The notes below the pieces were generated by a model. That model worked only from the letters and a program-made list of their open reading frames with translations. It was not told where the DNA came from and did no database searches. Below are positions 49,655 to 59,043 of a DNA stretch of 64,000 nt, piece after piece; the first letter of the stretch is position 1; the number at the start of each line of letters is the position of its first letter. Source of the stretch: Halomonas sp. M4R1S46 (GTDB taxonomy: Bacteria; Pseudomonadota; Gammaproteobacteria; Pseudomonadales; Halomonadaceae); NCBI RefSeq assembly GCF_025725685.1, contig NZ_CP107008.1, positions 62,001 through 126,000 of the forward strand, in the 5' to 3' direction. A program made the position numbers and the translations under genes.

Positions 49655-51052
49655 TCAGGACGAGGCCTTGCGCTGCTGGCCTCCCGTCGCCTCGGGCGAT
49701 GCCTGCATCTGCTCGGCGATGTCCTCGCGCTCGCGGCGCTCGTCGTCGAGGCTCTTGCGGGGCAACACCAGGTTCAGGGTGATCGCGACCAGCGCCGCCA
49801 CCACGATCGGCGAGCCGCCGATGACCAGCCGGACCATCTCCGGGAAGCCGGCGATGGCCTCCGGCGCGGCATAGATGCCCAGGCTCAGCGCCAGGGCCAG
49901 GCTGGCGATGGTGATGTTGCGCGACGACAGCTCGTCCCGGGTCAGCAGCTGGATGCCGGTCATGGTGATCATGCCGAACACCGTGACGGTGGCCCCGCCC
50001 AGCACCGGGTAGGGAATGGTGGTCATCATTGCGCCGAACTTGGGCACCAGCCCCGCCAGCAGCATGAAGGCCGCCGCCAGGGCCAGCACGGTGCGACTGA
50101 TCACCTTGGTCATCGCCACGATGCCGACGTTCTGGCTGTAGGAGGCGGTGGGCAGGGCCCCGAACAGCGAGCCCAGGGTGGTGCACAGGCCATTGCCCAG
50201 CAGGCCGCCGGAGAGCTCCTTGCGGCCCAGCTCGCGGTCCATGCCGCCCACCGTGGTGGCCGAGAGATCGCCGATGGTCTGCACCGAGTTGATCACGCAG
50301 ATGATCACCAGCGAGACGATGGCCGCGGGATGGAAGGCCAGCTCGAAGGGCAGCAGCCGTGGGGCGCTGAACCAGGCGGCCTCGTGGACCGGCGAGAAGT
50401 CCACCATGCCCATCGCCAGGGCCAGGCCGTAGCCCACCAGGATGCCGCAGATGATCGCCGAGAGCTTGAGGAAGCCCCGGGCGAACTGCGAGACGACCAG
50501 CACCACCCCCAGGGTCACCCCCGCCACCTGCCAGTGCCGCGGTTCCCCGTAGCCGGCCTGGCCGATGCCGCCGGCCATGTAGTTGATGGCGATGTCGTAG
50601 AGCGACAGGCCGATCACCAGCACCACGGTCCCGGCCACCACGGGCGGGAAGAAGTGGCGGATGTGCTGGATGCCCATGCCGACCAGGATCATCGCCACCC
50701 CACCGATCACCTGGGCGCCGAGGATCCCCTCGATGCCGTACTGGGCGCCCACGGCGGTCAGCGTCGGCACATAGGCGAAGCCCACGCCGAAGATGGTGGG
50801 CAGGCGGGCCCCGAAGCGGCGTAGGCCGTAGAGCTGGAGCAGGGTGGAGACCCCGGAGGCGAGCAGCGAGATCTGGATCAGCCACATGGTGTCGCCGAGG
50901 GAGGCGCCCACGGTGCCGGCGACGATGATGGGCACGGTCACGGTGCCCATGATCATCGCCAGGATGTGCTGCAGCGACAGCGGCAGGGCACGAGCCAGCG
51001 GGGGCCGTCCCTGGAACTCGAAGACGGACGTGCTGTTGCGGGGAGTAGACAT
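49655..51052 (-). CDS. Nucleobase:cation symporter-2 (xanthine/uric acid permease)
   Basis: 465 residues with 14 hydrophobic segments. NCS2 hallmarks: QHILAMIMGTVTVPI near the start, QTIGDLSATTVGGMDRE (in part), SYSQNVGIVAMTKV, and GGATVTVFGMITMTG. The xanthine/urate branch (XanP, UacT) is most likely. A 22-base inverted repeat lies in its promoter. The ATG at 51052 is chosen by homology; its ribosome site is weak, and in-frame extensions upstream look non-coding. Confidence 0.87.
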   Translation of the reverse strand: MSTPRNSTSVFEFQGRPPLARALPLSLQHILAMIMGTVTVPIIVAGTVGASLGDTMWLIQISLLASGVSTLLQLYGLRRFGARLPTIFGVGFAYVPTLTAVGAQYGIEGILGAQVIGGVAMILVGMGIQHIRHFFPPVVAGTVVLVIGLSLYDIAINYMAGGIGQAGYGEPRHWQVAGVTLGVVLVVSQFARGFLKLSAIICGILVGYGLALAMGMVDFSPVHEAAWFSAPRLLPFELAFHPAAIVSLVIICVINSVQTIGDLSATTVGGMDRELGRKELSGGLLGNGLCTTLGSLFGALPTASYSQNVGIVAMTKVISRTVLALAAAFMLLAGLVPKFGAMMTTIPYPVLGGATVTVFGMITMTGIQLLTRDELSSRNITIASLALALSLGIYAAPEAIAGFPEMVRLVIGGSPIVVAALVAITLNLVLPRKSLDDERREREDIAEQMQASPEATGGQQRKASS

Positions 51053-51075
51053 GGAGACAATCACCACTTGTTTTT

Positions 51076-51097
51076 GTACACAATCTATCCTGTGTAC
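51076..51097. promoter_or_regulatory. Inverted repeat upstream of the purine permease
   Basis: GTACACA and TGTGTAC, 7-bp perfect arms around an 8-base centre, in the AT-rich region 24 bases before the permease start. Candidate operator for a purine-responsive regulator; no regulator gene is adjacent. Confidence 0.4.
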
Positions 51098-51153
51098 TTT
51101 TTCCACCCCATGCAACCCATTTCCATTCCATTTTCCTACGACCAAGGTAGGGG

Positions 51154-51594
51154 TCAGTGGCTCTCCAGCAGGAAGGTCACCGGGCCGTCGTTGACCAGCG
51201 CCACCTGCATGTCGGCACCGAACTCGCCGGTGGCCACCCGCGGCCAGGCGGCCCGGGCCCGCTCGACCAGCCGCTCGAACAGGCGCTCCCCCTCGGCCGG
51301 GGGGGCGGCACTGGAGAAACTGGGGCGCAGCCCCTTGCGGGTATCGGCGGCCAGGGTGAACTGGGAGACCAGCAACAGGCCGCCATCGACTTGCTGCAGG
51401 TTACGGTTCATCTTGCCGTCCGCATCGCCGAACACCCGGTAGTGCAGCAGCTTGTGCAGCAGTCGCTCGACCTGGGGCTCGTCGTCGCCTTTCTCGACGC
51501 CGACCAGGGCCAGCAGGCCGTGGTCGATGGCACCGGTCTCACGACCGTCCACGGTCACGCTGGCATGGCGCACGCGCTGGATCAGGGCTTTCAT
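51154..51594 (-). CDS. dtd: D-aminoacyl-tRNA deacylase
   Basis: 146 residues, full length. It removes D-amino acids (and glycine) from mischarged tRNAs. Motifs SQFTLAADTRKG (residues 78-89) and the Gly-cisPro pair in NDGPVTFLLE near the C-terminus are diagnostic. Between the purine permease and a universal stress protein; probably single. Confidence 0.94.
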   Translation of the reverse strand: MKALIQRVRHASVTVDGRETGAIDHGLLALVGVEKGDDEPQVERLLHKLLHYRVFGDADGKMNRNLQQVDGGLLLVSQFTLAADTRKGLRPSFSSAAPPAEGERLFERLVERARAAWPRVATGEFGADMQVALVNDGPVTFLLESH

Positions 51595-51811
51595 GGGGGG
51601 CTCCCTCGTTGGCTGAAGCCCGGGAGCCTAGCATGGCCCGGTCTCAGCGCCCCAGCCGGGCATCGTGGCTGGGGGCCGCGGCCAGCACCAGGACGGCCAG
51701 CAGGCGGGGGAGAGCGATGCGGGGGTGGGCACGGGACGCCTCCACGTGGGGAACGGCATCCCGTGATGACAGCGCCTTTCTGTAGGAGTTCTGTATAGGG
51801 TGTGGTCGTCG
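51595..51811. other. 217-base intergenic region with a possible 33-codon minus-strand frame
   Basis: On the minus strand a GTG at 51745 opens 33 codons to a stop at 51644 (one hydrophobic stretch, LPRLLAVLVLAAAP, high third-position GC). No ribosome site or homology is visible to me, so it is not called as a gene. Otherwise nothing structured is evident. Confidence 0.3.
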
Positions 51812-52657
51812 CTACCAGGCGCGGCAGAGCATGATGTCGCAGTGGGGTTCGGCCAGCAGCCGCTCGGTGATCTGGCTGTGGCGGCCCAGCTGGCCGCGGC
51901 TGCCCAGGGCCAGCAGGTCGGGAGGCTGGCGCCGCAGGTGGGTCATCAGCACGTCGAGGGGATCGCCCTGTTCCAGCACCAGCTCCAGGTCGGGCACGTC
52001 ATCGAGCTCGCTCATCAGCTGCTCGGTCTCCTCTTCGAGGTGGCGGCGCAACTGCTCCACCTCGCGATCCCGCCAGCGCGCGTAGTCGGTATCGGACCCG
52101 AGCTCCCGCTCGCCGGGAATGTTCCAGGCATGCAACAGCGTCAGGCGGCCCTCGGGGAAGCGCTTGAGGGTCTCGCGCAGGGTGTGCCGGGAGGTCAGCG
52201 AGAAGTCCACCGGCACCAGGATGTCGTGCCACTCCTGGGTGGGCGGATGGCTGACCGAGAGCACCGGGCAGGGGGCGCTGCGCAGCACCCGGGCCAGGGT
52301 GGTGCCGGCGACCAGGTCGGGCTGACCGCGCTTGCGATGGGCGCCGAGGATGATCATGTCGGCCTCGCGCTCATGGGCCTCGCGGATGATCTCGGCATAG
52401 GGCTCGCCGGCCACCGTCTGGATCAGGCTGGCCGGCTCGTCCAGGGCATAGTCCTCGCGGATGTCGGTCAGGGTGGCGGCAATGTCCGCCACCACCGCCT
52501 CCTCGAGGTCGTGCAGCACCCGCCGCGGCAGATAGGGGTCGAGCACGTGGACGATGTCGAGGCGGGCGCCGGTCTGGTTGGCCAGGCGGATGGCCCGGGC
52601 GAAGGCGGCGCGGTTCTCGGCCGAGAGGTCACAGGCAAACAGCAGGGTGCGGGACAT
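51812..52657 (-). CDS. Universal stress protein, tandem Usp domains
   Basis: 281 residues, two Usp modules (about 1-145 and 146-281). The second ends with LALGSRGQLGRHSQITERLL, close to the G-2x-G-9x-G(S/T) ATP-binding pattern; the first has ILGAHRKRGQPDLVAGTTLA. Family members respond to starvation, respiratory and osmotic stress. Distinct from teaD in length and sequence. Single gene. Confidence 0.9.
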   Translation of the reverse strand: MSRTLLFACDLSAENRAAFARAIRLANQTGARLDIVHVLDPYLPRRVLHDLEEAVVADIAATLTDIREDYALDEPASLIQTVAGEPYAEIIREAHEREADMIILGAHRKRGQPDLVAGTTLARVLRSAPCPVLSVSHPPTQEWHDILVPVDFSLTSRHTLRETLKRFPEGRLTLLHAWNIPGERELGSDTDYARWRDREVEQLRRHLEEETEQLMSELDDVPDLELVLEQGDPLDVLMTHLRRQPPDLLALGSRGQLGRHSQITERLLAEPHCDIMLCRAW

Positions 52658-52731
52658 GGCACAACCCTCAGGACGCCGGAGATCACCGTCTCAGCATGGG
52701 CGGCCCCGGCGCGGGGCGCAAGCCGGATGCG

Positions 52732-53553
52732 CTACCACCAGGCGTGGAAGTGATGCACGGGGCCTCGGCCCTGACCCACGGCCAGGCGCCGGCTGGCCTC
52801 GAGGGCCGCATGCAGCCAGCGCTTGGCCTCGCCGATGGCGGCGGTGATGGCCTCGTCCGAGGCATCCGGCGGCAGGTGGGCGAGGCGGGCGGCGATGGCC
52901 GAGGACAGCGCGCAGCCGGTACCGTGCAGGTTGTCGGTGGCGATGCGCGGCGCCGGCAGCCAGGCGCTACCCGCGGGCGTGGCCAGCAGGTCCGGGCAGC
53001 CCTCGCCGCTCAGGTGGCCGCCCTTGAGCAGCACATAGGGCGCCTTCAGGGCCTGCAGGCCGGGCAGCATGGCCTCCATGGCATCCGGGGTGCGCGGGGC
53101 CTCGGTGTCGAGCAACACCGCGGCCTCGGGCAGGTTGGGGGTGATGACGTCGGCCAGCGGCACCAGCACATCGCGCACCGCGGCGATGCCGGCGGCATCC
53201 ACCAGGATGTCACCGCTCTTGGCCACCATCACCGGGTCGAGCACGATCCAGCGCGGCCGGTGCCGGCGCAGCGCCGCGGCGATCGTCTCGGCCACCTCGC
53301 GGTCGGCGACCATGCCGATCTTCACCGCATCGATATGCACGTCCTCGAGCAGGTTGTCGAGCTGCTCGGCGATCACCGGCGCCGGGACCGGGTGCACCGC
53401 GGCCACGCCCCGGGTGTTCTGGGCGATCACCGCGGTGATGACGTTGGTAGCATAGGTGCCCAGCGCCGAGAGGGTCTTGAGGTCGCCTTGCAGCCCGGCG
53501 CCGCCGGAGGGGTCGGAGCCGGCGATGGTCAGGGTATGGGGAATGGAGGACAT
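52732..53553 (-). CDS. thiD: Hydroxymethylpyrimidine (phosphate) kinase
   Basis: 273 residues of the ribokinase fold. Phosphorylates HMP and HMP-P in thiamine synthesis. Segments TIAGSDPSGGAGLQ (residues 8-21), the LDPVMVAKSGD loop, and the C-terminal NLHGTGCALSSAIAA with the catalytic Asp region and anion hole are diagnostic. Divergent from yqaA. Thiamine genes thiS/thiG lie 17 kb away. Confidence 0.93.
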   Translation of the reverse strand: MSSIPHTLTIAGSDPSGGAGLQGDLKTLSALGTYATNVITAVIAQNTRGVAAVHPVPAPVIAEQLDNLLEDVHIDAVKIGMVADREVAETIAAALRRHRPRWIVLDPVMVAKSGDILVDAAGIAAVRDVLVPLADVITPNLPEAAVLLDTEAPRTPDAMEAMLPGLQALKAPYVLLKGGHLSGEGCPDLLATPAGSAWLPAPRIATDNLHGTGCALSSAIAARLAHLPPDASDEAITAAIGEAKRWLHAALEASRRLAVGQGRGPVHHFHAWW

Positions 53554-53616
53554 CGTCTTGTCATCTTGTCGTCGTGAATCGGCGCTCAGCATACTGCAGC
53601 CGGCCGGGGCTCGGCC

Positions 53617-54051
53617 ATGTTGAGCCTGTTCCTGGTGGCGCTGGCCAGCGCCACCCTGCTGCCCGGCGGCTCCGAGGTGTGGCTGGCCCGGCAGTGGTGC
53701 CAGGACCCGAGCTGGCTCGGGCTGTGGGCAGTGGCCACCGCCGGCAACAGCCTGGGCAGCCTGATCAACGTGGCCCTGGGGCGCTATGCGCGCCACTTCC
53801 AGGCGCGGCGCTGGTTCCCCGTCTCGCCGCGGGGGCTGGCGCGGGGCGAGCGCTGGTACCACCGCTACGGCGAGTGGAGCCTGCTGCTGGCCTGGGCACC
53901 GGTGATCGGCGATCCGCTCACCGTGCTGGCCGGGATCTTCCGCCTGGCCTGGTGGCGAGCGGCGGCGCTGATCGTCGTCGCCAAGGGCGGCCGCTATGCC
54001 GTCGTGCTGTGGCTCGCCGAGGCCTGGCTGGCGCCGCTGTGCCGAGCATGA
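53617..54051 (+). CDS. yqaA: YqaA-family membrane protein
   Basis: 144 residues with three to four hydrophobic helices and the SNARE-associated/DedA-like features LPGGSEVWLA, GNSLGSLINVALGRY and WAPVIGDPLTVLAG. Small relatives of DedA flippases; role unknown. Single gene upstream of the nuo operon. Confidence 0.82.
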   Translation: MLSLFLVALASATLLPGGSEVWLARQWCQDPSWLGLWAVATAGNSLGSLINVALGRYARHFQARRWFPVSPRGLARGERWYHRYGEWSLLLAWAPVIGDPLTVLAGIFRLAWWRAAALIVVAKGGRYAVVLWLAEAWLAPLCRA

Positions 54052-54195
54052 GACGCGCGCCGGCCTCGCGCAAAACCCCGAGCATCTTCTAGGCTTGTCG
54101 ATACGGCGCGGCCACGCCGGGCGACGGTGGGCCGCGGTGAACGATCGAGGCCGGCGCTGAACGACCGGCCAAGGATCCGGCGGCGAGGGCCTGCC

Positions 54196-54618
54196 ATGGA
54201 GCAAGACGCCACAGCACTGGTTGCCGAGCACTGGGCCATCGGGCTCTTCCTGCTTGCCGTGGCCACCCTCTGTGCCCTGATGATGGGGCTCTCCAGCCTG
54301 CTCGGCGGACGCAGTCGCGGCCCCAGCAAGACGCTCCCCTTCGAATCCGGCGTGACGGGCGTCGGCAGCGCCCGTCACCGCTTCTCCGTCAAGTTCTACC
54401 TGGTCGCGATGCTATTCGTGATCTTCGATATCGAGGCCGTCTTCCTGTTCGCCTGGGCCGTGTCGGTGCGCGAGGTGGGCTGGGCCGGCTTCTGGGCCGC
54501 GGCGCTGTTCATCCTCGTGCTGCTGGCCGGACTGCTCTACGACAGCCGGGTGGGCGTGCTGGACTGGGCGCCGAAGGGACGGGGCCGTCCCGCCCCGGTG
54601 CGCCGGCCCGACGCCTGA
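54196..54618 (+). CDS. nuoA: NADH-quinone oxidoreductase subunit A
   Basis: 140 residues, three membrane helices. Family signature PFESGVTGVGSARHRFSVKFYL (in part) and FVIFDIEAVFLFAWAV, including the conserved acidic residues of the loop that contacts the quinone site. First gene of a nuoA-K operon for proton-pumping complex I in the inner membrane. Confidence 0.95.
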   Translation: MEQDATALVAEHWAIGLFLLAVATLCALMMGLSSLLGGRSRGPSKTLPFESGVTGVGSARHRFSVKFYLVAMLFVIFDIEAVFLFAWAVSVREVGWAGFWAAALFILVLLAGLLYDSRVGVLDWAPKGRGRPAPVRRPDA

Positions 54619-54675
54619 TCCGTTCCATGATGTCGCCATGACCCGGCCAGGCGGCCGGGCCGAGGGAGGTGCCCG

Positions 54676-55356
54676 ATGCAGTACACGTTGACGCGCGCCG
54701 AGGCGGACGAGCCGCCTGACGGCGCCCGCTACCCCTTGGGCGAGAGCCGCTCGACCCCGGATCCCCTGCGCGACCAGGTGCACCGCAGCGTCTTCACCGG
54801 CCGGCTCGAGGAGATCCTCCACTCGGCGGTCAACTGGGGGCGCAAGAACTCGCTGTGGCCCTACAACTTCGGCCTGTCCTGCTGCTACGTGGAGATGACC
54901 ACGGCCTTCACCGCCCCCCACGACATCGCACGCTTCGGGGCCGAGGTCATCCGCGCCTCGCCGCGGCAGGCCGACGTCATGGTCATCGCCGGGACCTGCT
55001 TCCTCAAGATGGCGCCGGTGATCCAGCAGCTCTACGACCAGATGCTCGAGCCCAAGTGGGTGATCTCGATGGGCTCCTGCGCCAATTCCGGCGGCATGTA
55101 CGACATCTACTCGGTGGTCCAGGGGGTCGACAAGTTCCTGCCGGTGGACGTCTATGTGCCGGGCTGCCCGCCGCGCCCCGAGGCCTTCCTGCAGGGCCTG
55201 CTGCTGCTCCAGGAGGCGATCCAGCAGGAGCGGCGCCCGCTGTCCTGGGTGGTCGGCGACCAGGGGGTCTACCGGGCCGAGATGCCCTCCCAGCGCGAGC
55301 GCTGGCGGGAGCAGCGCATCCAGGCCACCGAGCTGCGCTCGCCGGACGGCATCTGA
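54676..55356 (+). CDS. nuoB: NADH-quinone oxidoreductase subunit B
   Basis: 226 residues. Carries the N2 [4Fe-4S] cluster next to the quinone pocket: the tandem Cys pair in GLSCCYVEM, Cys in AGTCFLKM and Cys in PGCPPRPEA. Peripheral arm, cytosolic side. 57 bases after nuoA. Confidence 0.96.
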   Translation: MQYTLTRAEADEPPDGARYPLGESRSTPDPLRDQVHRSVFTGRLEEILHSAVNWGRKNSLWPYNFGLSCCYVEMTTAFTAPHDIARFGAEVIRASPRQADVMVIAGTCFLKMAPVIQQLYDQMLEPKWVISMGSCANSGGMYDIYSVVQGVDKFLPVDVYVPGCPPRPEAFLQGLLLLQEAIQQERRPLSWVVGDQGVYRAEMPSQRERWREQRIQATELRSPDGI

Positions 55357-55398
55357 GCCGACCGTCACTTCGACACCGATACGGGAGGATCCACCGCC

Positions 55399-57168
55399 AT
55401 GCGCCTCGCGTCGCCATCGCCCCGCAGTGAGGCCGACCCCGTCGTCGAGACCCTCATGCAGCGCTTCGGCGACCGCGTGTGGGTCGAGCCGGACAGCCAG
55501 ACCGGCATGCCGGTGCTGTGGCTGGAGCGGAGCTGCCTCCTCGAGGCCCTGGCGGCGCTGCGCGACCCGCCGGCGTCCTTCGCCATGCTGTTCGACCTCT
55601 CGGCGGTGGACGAGCGCCTGCGCGACCATCGCGAGGGCCTGCCGGCGGCGGACTTCACGGTCTTCTACCAACTGCTGTCGGTGGCGAGTAACCGCGATGT
55701 GATGCTCAAGGTGGCGCTGGACGGCGCCGACCTCGAGGTGCCTAGCTGTGTCGGGGTGTTCCCCAACGCGGCCTGGTACGAGCGTGAGGTGTGGGACATG
55801 TTCGGCATCCGCTTCACCGGGCACCCGCACCTGACGCGGCTGCTGATGCCGCCGACCTGGCAGGGCCATCCGCTGCGCAAGGACCACGCGGCCCGCGCCA
55901 CCGAGTTCGATCCCTACACCCTGACCGTGGCGAGCCAGCAGCGCGAGCAGGAGGCGCTGCGCTTCGACCCGGAGGCCTGGGGCATGCGCCGCCAGCGCGA
56001 GGACACCGAGTTCATGTTCCTCAACCTCGGCCCCAATCACCCCTCGGCCCACGGGGCCTTTCGCATCATCCTGCAGCTCGACGGCGAGGAGATCGTCGAC
56101 TGCGTGCCGGATATCGGCTACCACCATCGCGGCGCCGAGAAGATGGCCGAGCGCCAGACCTGGCACAGCTTCATCCCCTACACCGACCGCATCGACTACA
56201 CCGGCGGGGTGATGAACAACCTGCCCTACGTGCTCGCGGTGGAGAAGCTGGCCGGCATCGAGGTGCCGGCGCGGGTGGCGACCATCCGCGTGATGATGGC
56301 CGAGCTGTTCCGCATCTCGAGCCACCTGCTGTTCCTGGGGACCTACCTCCAGGACCTGGGGGCCATGTCGCCGGTGTTCTATACCTTCACCGATCGCCAG
56401 AAGGCCTACGAGGTCATCGAGGCGATCACCGGCTTTCGCATGCACCCGGCCTGGTATCGCATCGGCGGCGTCGCCCAGGACCTGCCGCGGGGCTGGGATA
56501 CCCTGATGCAGGGTTTCGTCGACTGGATGCCGAAACGCCTCAGGGAATACGAGCGGTCGATGATGGACAACGCCATCGTCCGCGAGCGCACCCGCGACGT
56601 GGCCGCCTTCGACAGCGCGGAGGCCCTGGCCTGGGGCGTGACCGGCCCCAACCTGCGGGCCACCGGGCTGGACTTCGACCTGCGCAAGCGCCGCCCCTAT
56701 TCCGGCTACGAGCAGTTTGACTTCGAGGTGCCCCTGGGCAGTCGCGGCGACGCCTTCGACCGCGGCCGGCTGCGCATCGAGGAGATGCGCCAGAGCCTGC
56801 GCATCCTCCAGCAGTGCATCGACCACATGCCCGCCGGCGACTACAAGGCCGACCACCCCTTGACTACGCCGCCGCCCCGGGAGCGCATGCTGCAGCACAT
56901 CGAGACCCTGATCACCCACTTCCTGCAGGTCTCCTGGGGGCCGGTGCTGCCCCCCGGCGAGTCGCTGGCGATGGTCGAGGCCACCAAGGGCATCAATGGC
57001 TACTACCTGACCAGCGATGGCGGCACCACCAGCTACCGGACCCGGATCCGCACGCCCAGCTTCCCGCACCTGCAGCAGATCCCGGCGCTGATGCGCGGCG
57101 GCTTCGTGCCGGACCTGATCGCCCACCTGGGCAGTATCGACTTCGTGATGGCCGACGTGGACCGCTGA
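55399..57168 (+). CDS. nuoCD: NADH-quinone oxidoreductase fused subunit C/D
   Basis: 589 residues, the fused C (about 1-190) and D (about 200-589) form typical of gammaproteobacteria. C part: ERSCLLEALAALRDPP and WYEREVWDMFGIRFTGHP. D part: LGPNHPSAHGAFR with the quinone-site His, and DIGYHHRGAEKMAE. The C-terminal GSIDFVMADVDR is the family end. Connects the N2 cluster to the quinone cavity. Confidence 0.96.
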   Translation: MRLASPSPRSEADPVVETLMQRFGDRVWVEPDSQTGMPVLWLERSCLLEALAALRDPPASFAMLFDLSAVDERLRDHREGLPAADFTVFYQLLSVASNRDVMLKVALDGADLEVPSCVGVFPNAAWYEREVWDMFGIRFTGHPHLTRLLMPPTWQGHPLRKDHAARATEFDPYTLTVASQQREQEALRFDPEAWGMRRQREDTEFMFLNLGPNHPSAHGAFRIILQLDGEEIVDCVPDIGYHHRGAEKMAERQTWHSFIPYTDRIDYTGGVMNNLPYVLAVEKLAGIEVPARVATIRVMMAELFRISSHLLFLGTYLQDLGAMSPVFYTFTDRQKAYEVIEAITGFRMHPAWYRIGGVAQDLPRGWDTLMQGFVDWMPKRLREYERSMMDNAIVRERTRDVAAFDSAEALAWGVTGPNLRATGLDFDLRKRRPYSGYEQFDFEVPLGSRGDAFDRGRLRIEEMRQSLRILQQCIDHMPAGDYKADHPLTTPPPRERMLQHIETLITHFLQVSWGPVLPPGESLAMVEATKGINGYYLTSDGGTTSYRTRIRTPSFPHLQQIPALMRGGFVPDLIAHLGSIDFVMADVDR

Positions 57169-57170
57169 TC

Positions 57171-57695
57171 ATGCCCGAGACCCCGACACCCCCGCCCCGT
57201 GCCCCCATCGCCTCCGACGGTGACGGCTTCGTGCTCGACGCCGCGGACCGCCGGGCCATGTGCCGTGAGCGCGACCACTACGAGCAGCCCCAGGCGGCCT
57301 GCATCGAGGCGCTCAAGATCGTCCAGCGCCGCCACGGCTGGGTGCCCGACGGCGCCATCCCGGCGATTGCCTCGGCGCTGGGCATCGGCGTCGCCGAGGT
57401 GGAAGGCGTGGCGACCTTCTACAGCCTGATCTTCCGCCGGCCGGTGGGCCGCCACGTGATCCTGCTCTGCGACAGCAGCTCCTGCTTCCTCTGCGGCTTC
57501 GCCGAGCTGCGGGCCGCCCTGGAGGAACGGCTGTCGATCGGCTACGGCCAGACCACCGCGGACGGCCGCTTCACGCTGCTGCCGGTGTGTTGCCTGGGCG
57601 CCTGCGACGGCGCCCCGGCGCTGATGATCGACGACGACACCTATGGTCCGCTGGCCCCCGACGACCTCGACGCGCTGCTGGAGGGCTATCCATGA
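57171..57695 (+). CDS. nuoE: NADH-quinone oxidoreductase subunit E
   Basis: 174 residues, thioredoxin-like [2Fe-2S] protein of the NADH-oxidising module. Cluster ligands C-x4-C in LCDSSSC and C-x3-C in CLGAC. Two bases after nuoCD and overlapping nuoF by four bases. The first 30 residues form a Pro-rich extension. Confidence 0.95.
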   Translation: MPETPTPPPRAPIASDGDGFVLDAADRRAMCRERDHYEQPQAACIEALKIVQRRHGWVPDGAIPAIASALGIGVAEVEGVATFYSLIFRRPVGRHVILLCDSSSCFLCGFAELRAALEERLSIGYGQTTADGRFTLLPVCCLGACDGAPALMIDDDTYGPLAPDDLDALLEGYP

Positions 57696-59041
57696 GCGTC
57701 GCGCCCCGCTATCGCAGCCGGCTGCGCGAGGCGCCCGCCGAGCGCCGCGCCGAGACCCATCCGCTGACCTGGCGGCTGCGCGAGGATGGCCGGCGGGTCG
57801 CGCTCGACGACTACCAGGCCCGGGACGGCTACGCCGCGGTGCGCGAGGTGCTCGGCGAGGGAACGCCCGAGACGGTGATCGCCACCATGCAGGCGGCCAA
57901 CGTGCGCGGCCGGGGCGGGGCCGGCTTCTCCGCCGGCACCAAGTGGAGCCTGACCCTGACCGGCGGCGACCTGCCGCGGGGCTACCTGGTGTGCAATGCC
58001 GACGAGATGGAGCCCGGGACCTTCAAGGATCGCGTGCTGATGGAGCAGCTGCCCCACCTGCTGATCGAGGGCATGATCCTGGCCGGCTTCGCCAACCGTT
58101 CGCGGCAGGGCTACATCTTCCTGCGTGGCGAGTACCGCGAGGCCGCCCGGGCCCTCGCCCTGGCCCTCGAGGAGGCCCGCGACGCCGGCTGGCTGGGGCC
58201 GGACATCGCCGGCAGCGGCTTCGACTTCGACATCGCCCTGCATACCGGCGCCGGGCGCTACATCTGCGGCGAGGAGACGGCGCTGATCAGCTCCCTGGAG
58301 GGACATCGCGCCAATCCCCGGGCCAAGCCGCCCTTTCCCGGGCAGTCCGGGGCCTGGGGCAAGCCCACCGTGGTCAACAACGTCGAGACGCTGTGCAACG
58401 TCCCGGGGGTGATGCGTCACGGCGCCGACTGGTACCAGGCGCTGTCCGGGGGGCTCAGCGAGGACGGCGGCACCAAGCTGTTCGGGGTCTCGGGGCGGGT
58501 CGCCCGGCCGGGGCTCTGGGAGCTGCCCATGGGCACCCCCGCCGGCGAGCTGCTGGAGCGCGCCGGCGGGCTGACCGGTGGCCGCTGCCTCAAGGCCTGG
58601 CTGCCCGGGGGCGCGAGCACCGGCTTCCTGCTGCCGGAGCACCTCTCGCTGGCGCTGGACTTCGACACCATCGGTGACGCCGGCAGCCGCCTGGGCACCG
58701 GCCTGTTGACGGTGGTGCCCGACGACCAGCCGATGGTACCGCTGCTGCGCAACCTCGAGGCCTTCTTCGCCCGGGAATCCTGCGGCTGGTGCACGCCCTG
58801 CCGCGATGGCCTGCCCTGGACGGTGAGGCTGCTGGCGGCCCTGGAGCGTGGCGAGGGCGAGCCGGGCGATGTCGAGCTGCTCGAGGACCTGGCCCGGGAC
58901 CTCGGCCCCGGCCGCACCTTCTGTGCCCATGCCCCGGGGGCGGCGATGCCGCTGGCGAGCGCCCTGGCCCACTTCCGCGACGAGTTCACGGCCGGCATCG
59001 CCTCGTCGCGCGCCCCGCGCGCCGTCGGCGAGGAGGGCTGA
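57692..59041 (+). CDS. nuoF: NADH-quinone oxidoreductase subunit F
   Basis: 449 residues. FMN- and NADH-binding subunit: GRGGAGFSAGTKW and GAGRYICGEETALISSLEG (in part) bind NADH/FMN; the N3 [4Fe-4S] ligands are in ESCGWCTPCRDG plus Cys in RTFCAHAPGA. Overlaps nuoE (ATGA). Confidence 0.96.
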   Translation: MSVAPRYRSRLREAPAERRAETHPLTWRLREDGRRVALDDYQARDGYAAVREVLGEGTPETVIATMQAANVRGRGGAGFSAGTKWSLTLTGGDLPRGYLVCNADEMEPGTFKDRVLMEQLPHLLIEGMILAGFANRSRQGYIFLRGEYREAARALALALEEARDAGWLGPDIAGSGFDFDIALHTGAGRYICGEETALISSLEGHRANPRAKPPFPGQSGAWGKPTVVNNVETLCNVPGVMRHGADWYQALSGGLSEDGGTKLFGVSGRVARPGLWELPMGTPAGELLERAGGLTGGRCLKAWLPGGASTGFLLPEHLSLALDFDTIGDAGSRLGTGLLTVVPDDQPMVPLLRNLEAFFARESCGWCTPCRDGLPWTVRLLAALERGEGEPGDVELLEDLARDLGPGRTFCAHAPGAAMPLASALAHFRDEFTAGIASSRAPRAVGEEG

Positions 59042-59043
59042 GC

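Noticed and set aside
51644..51745. 33-codon minus-strand gene between dtd and the universal stress gene
   Set aside because: GTG start without a ribosome site, no recognisable homology; coding-like third-base GC is weak evidence at this length.
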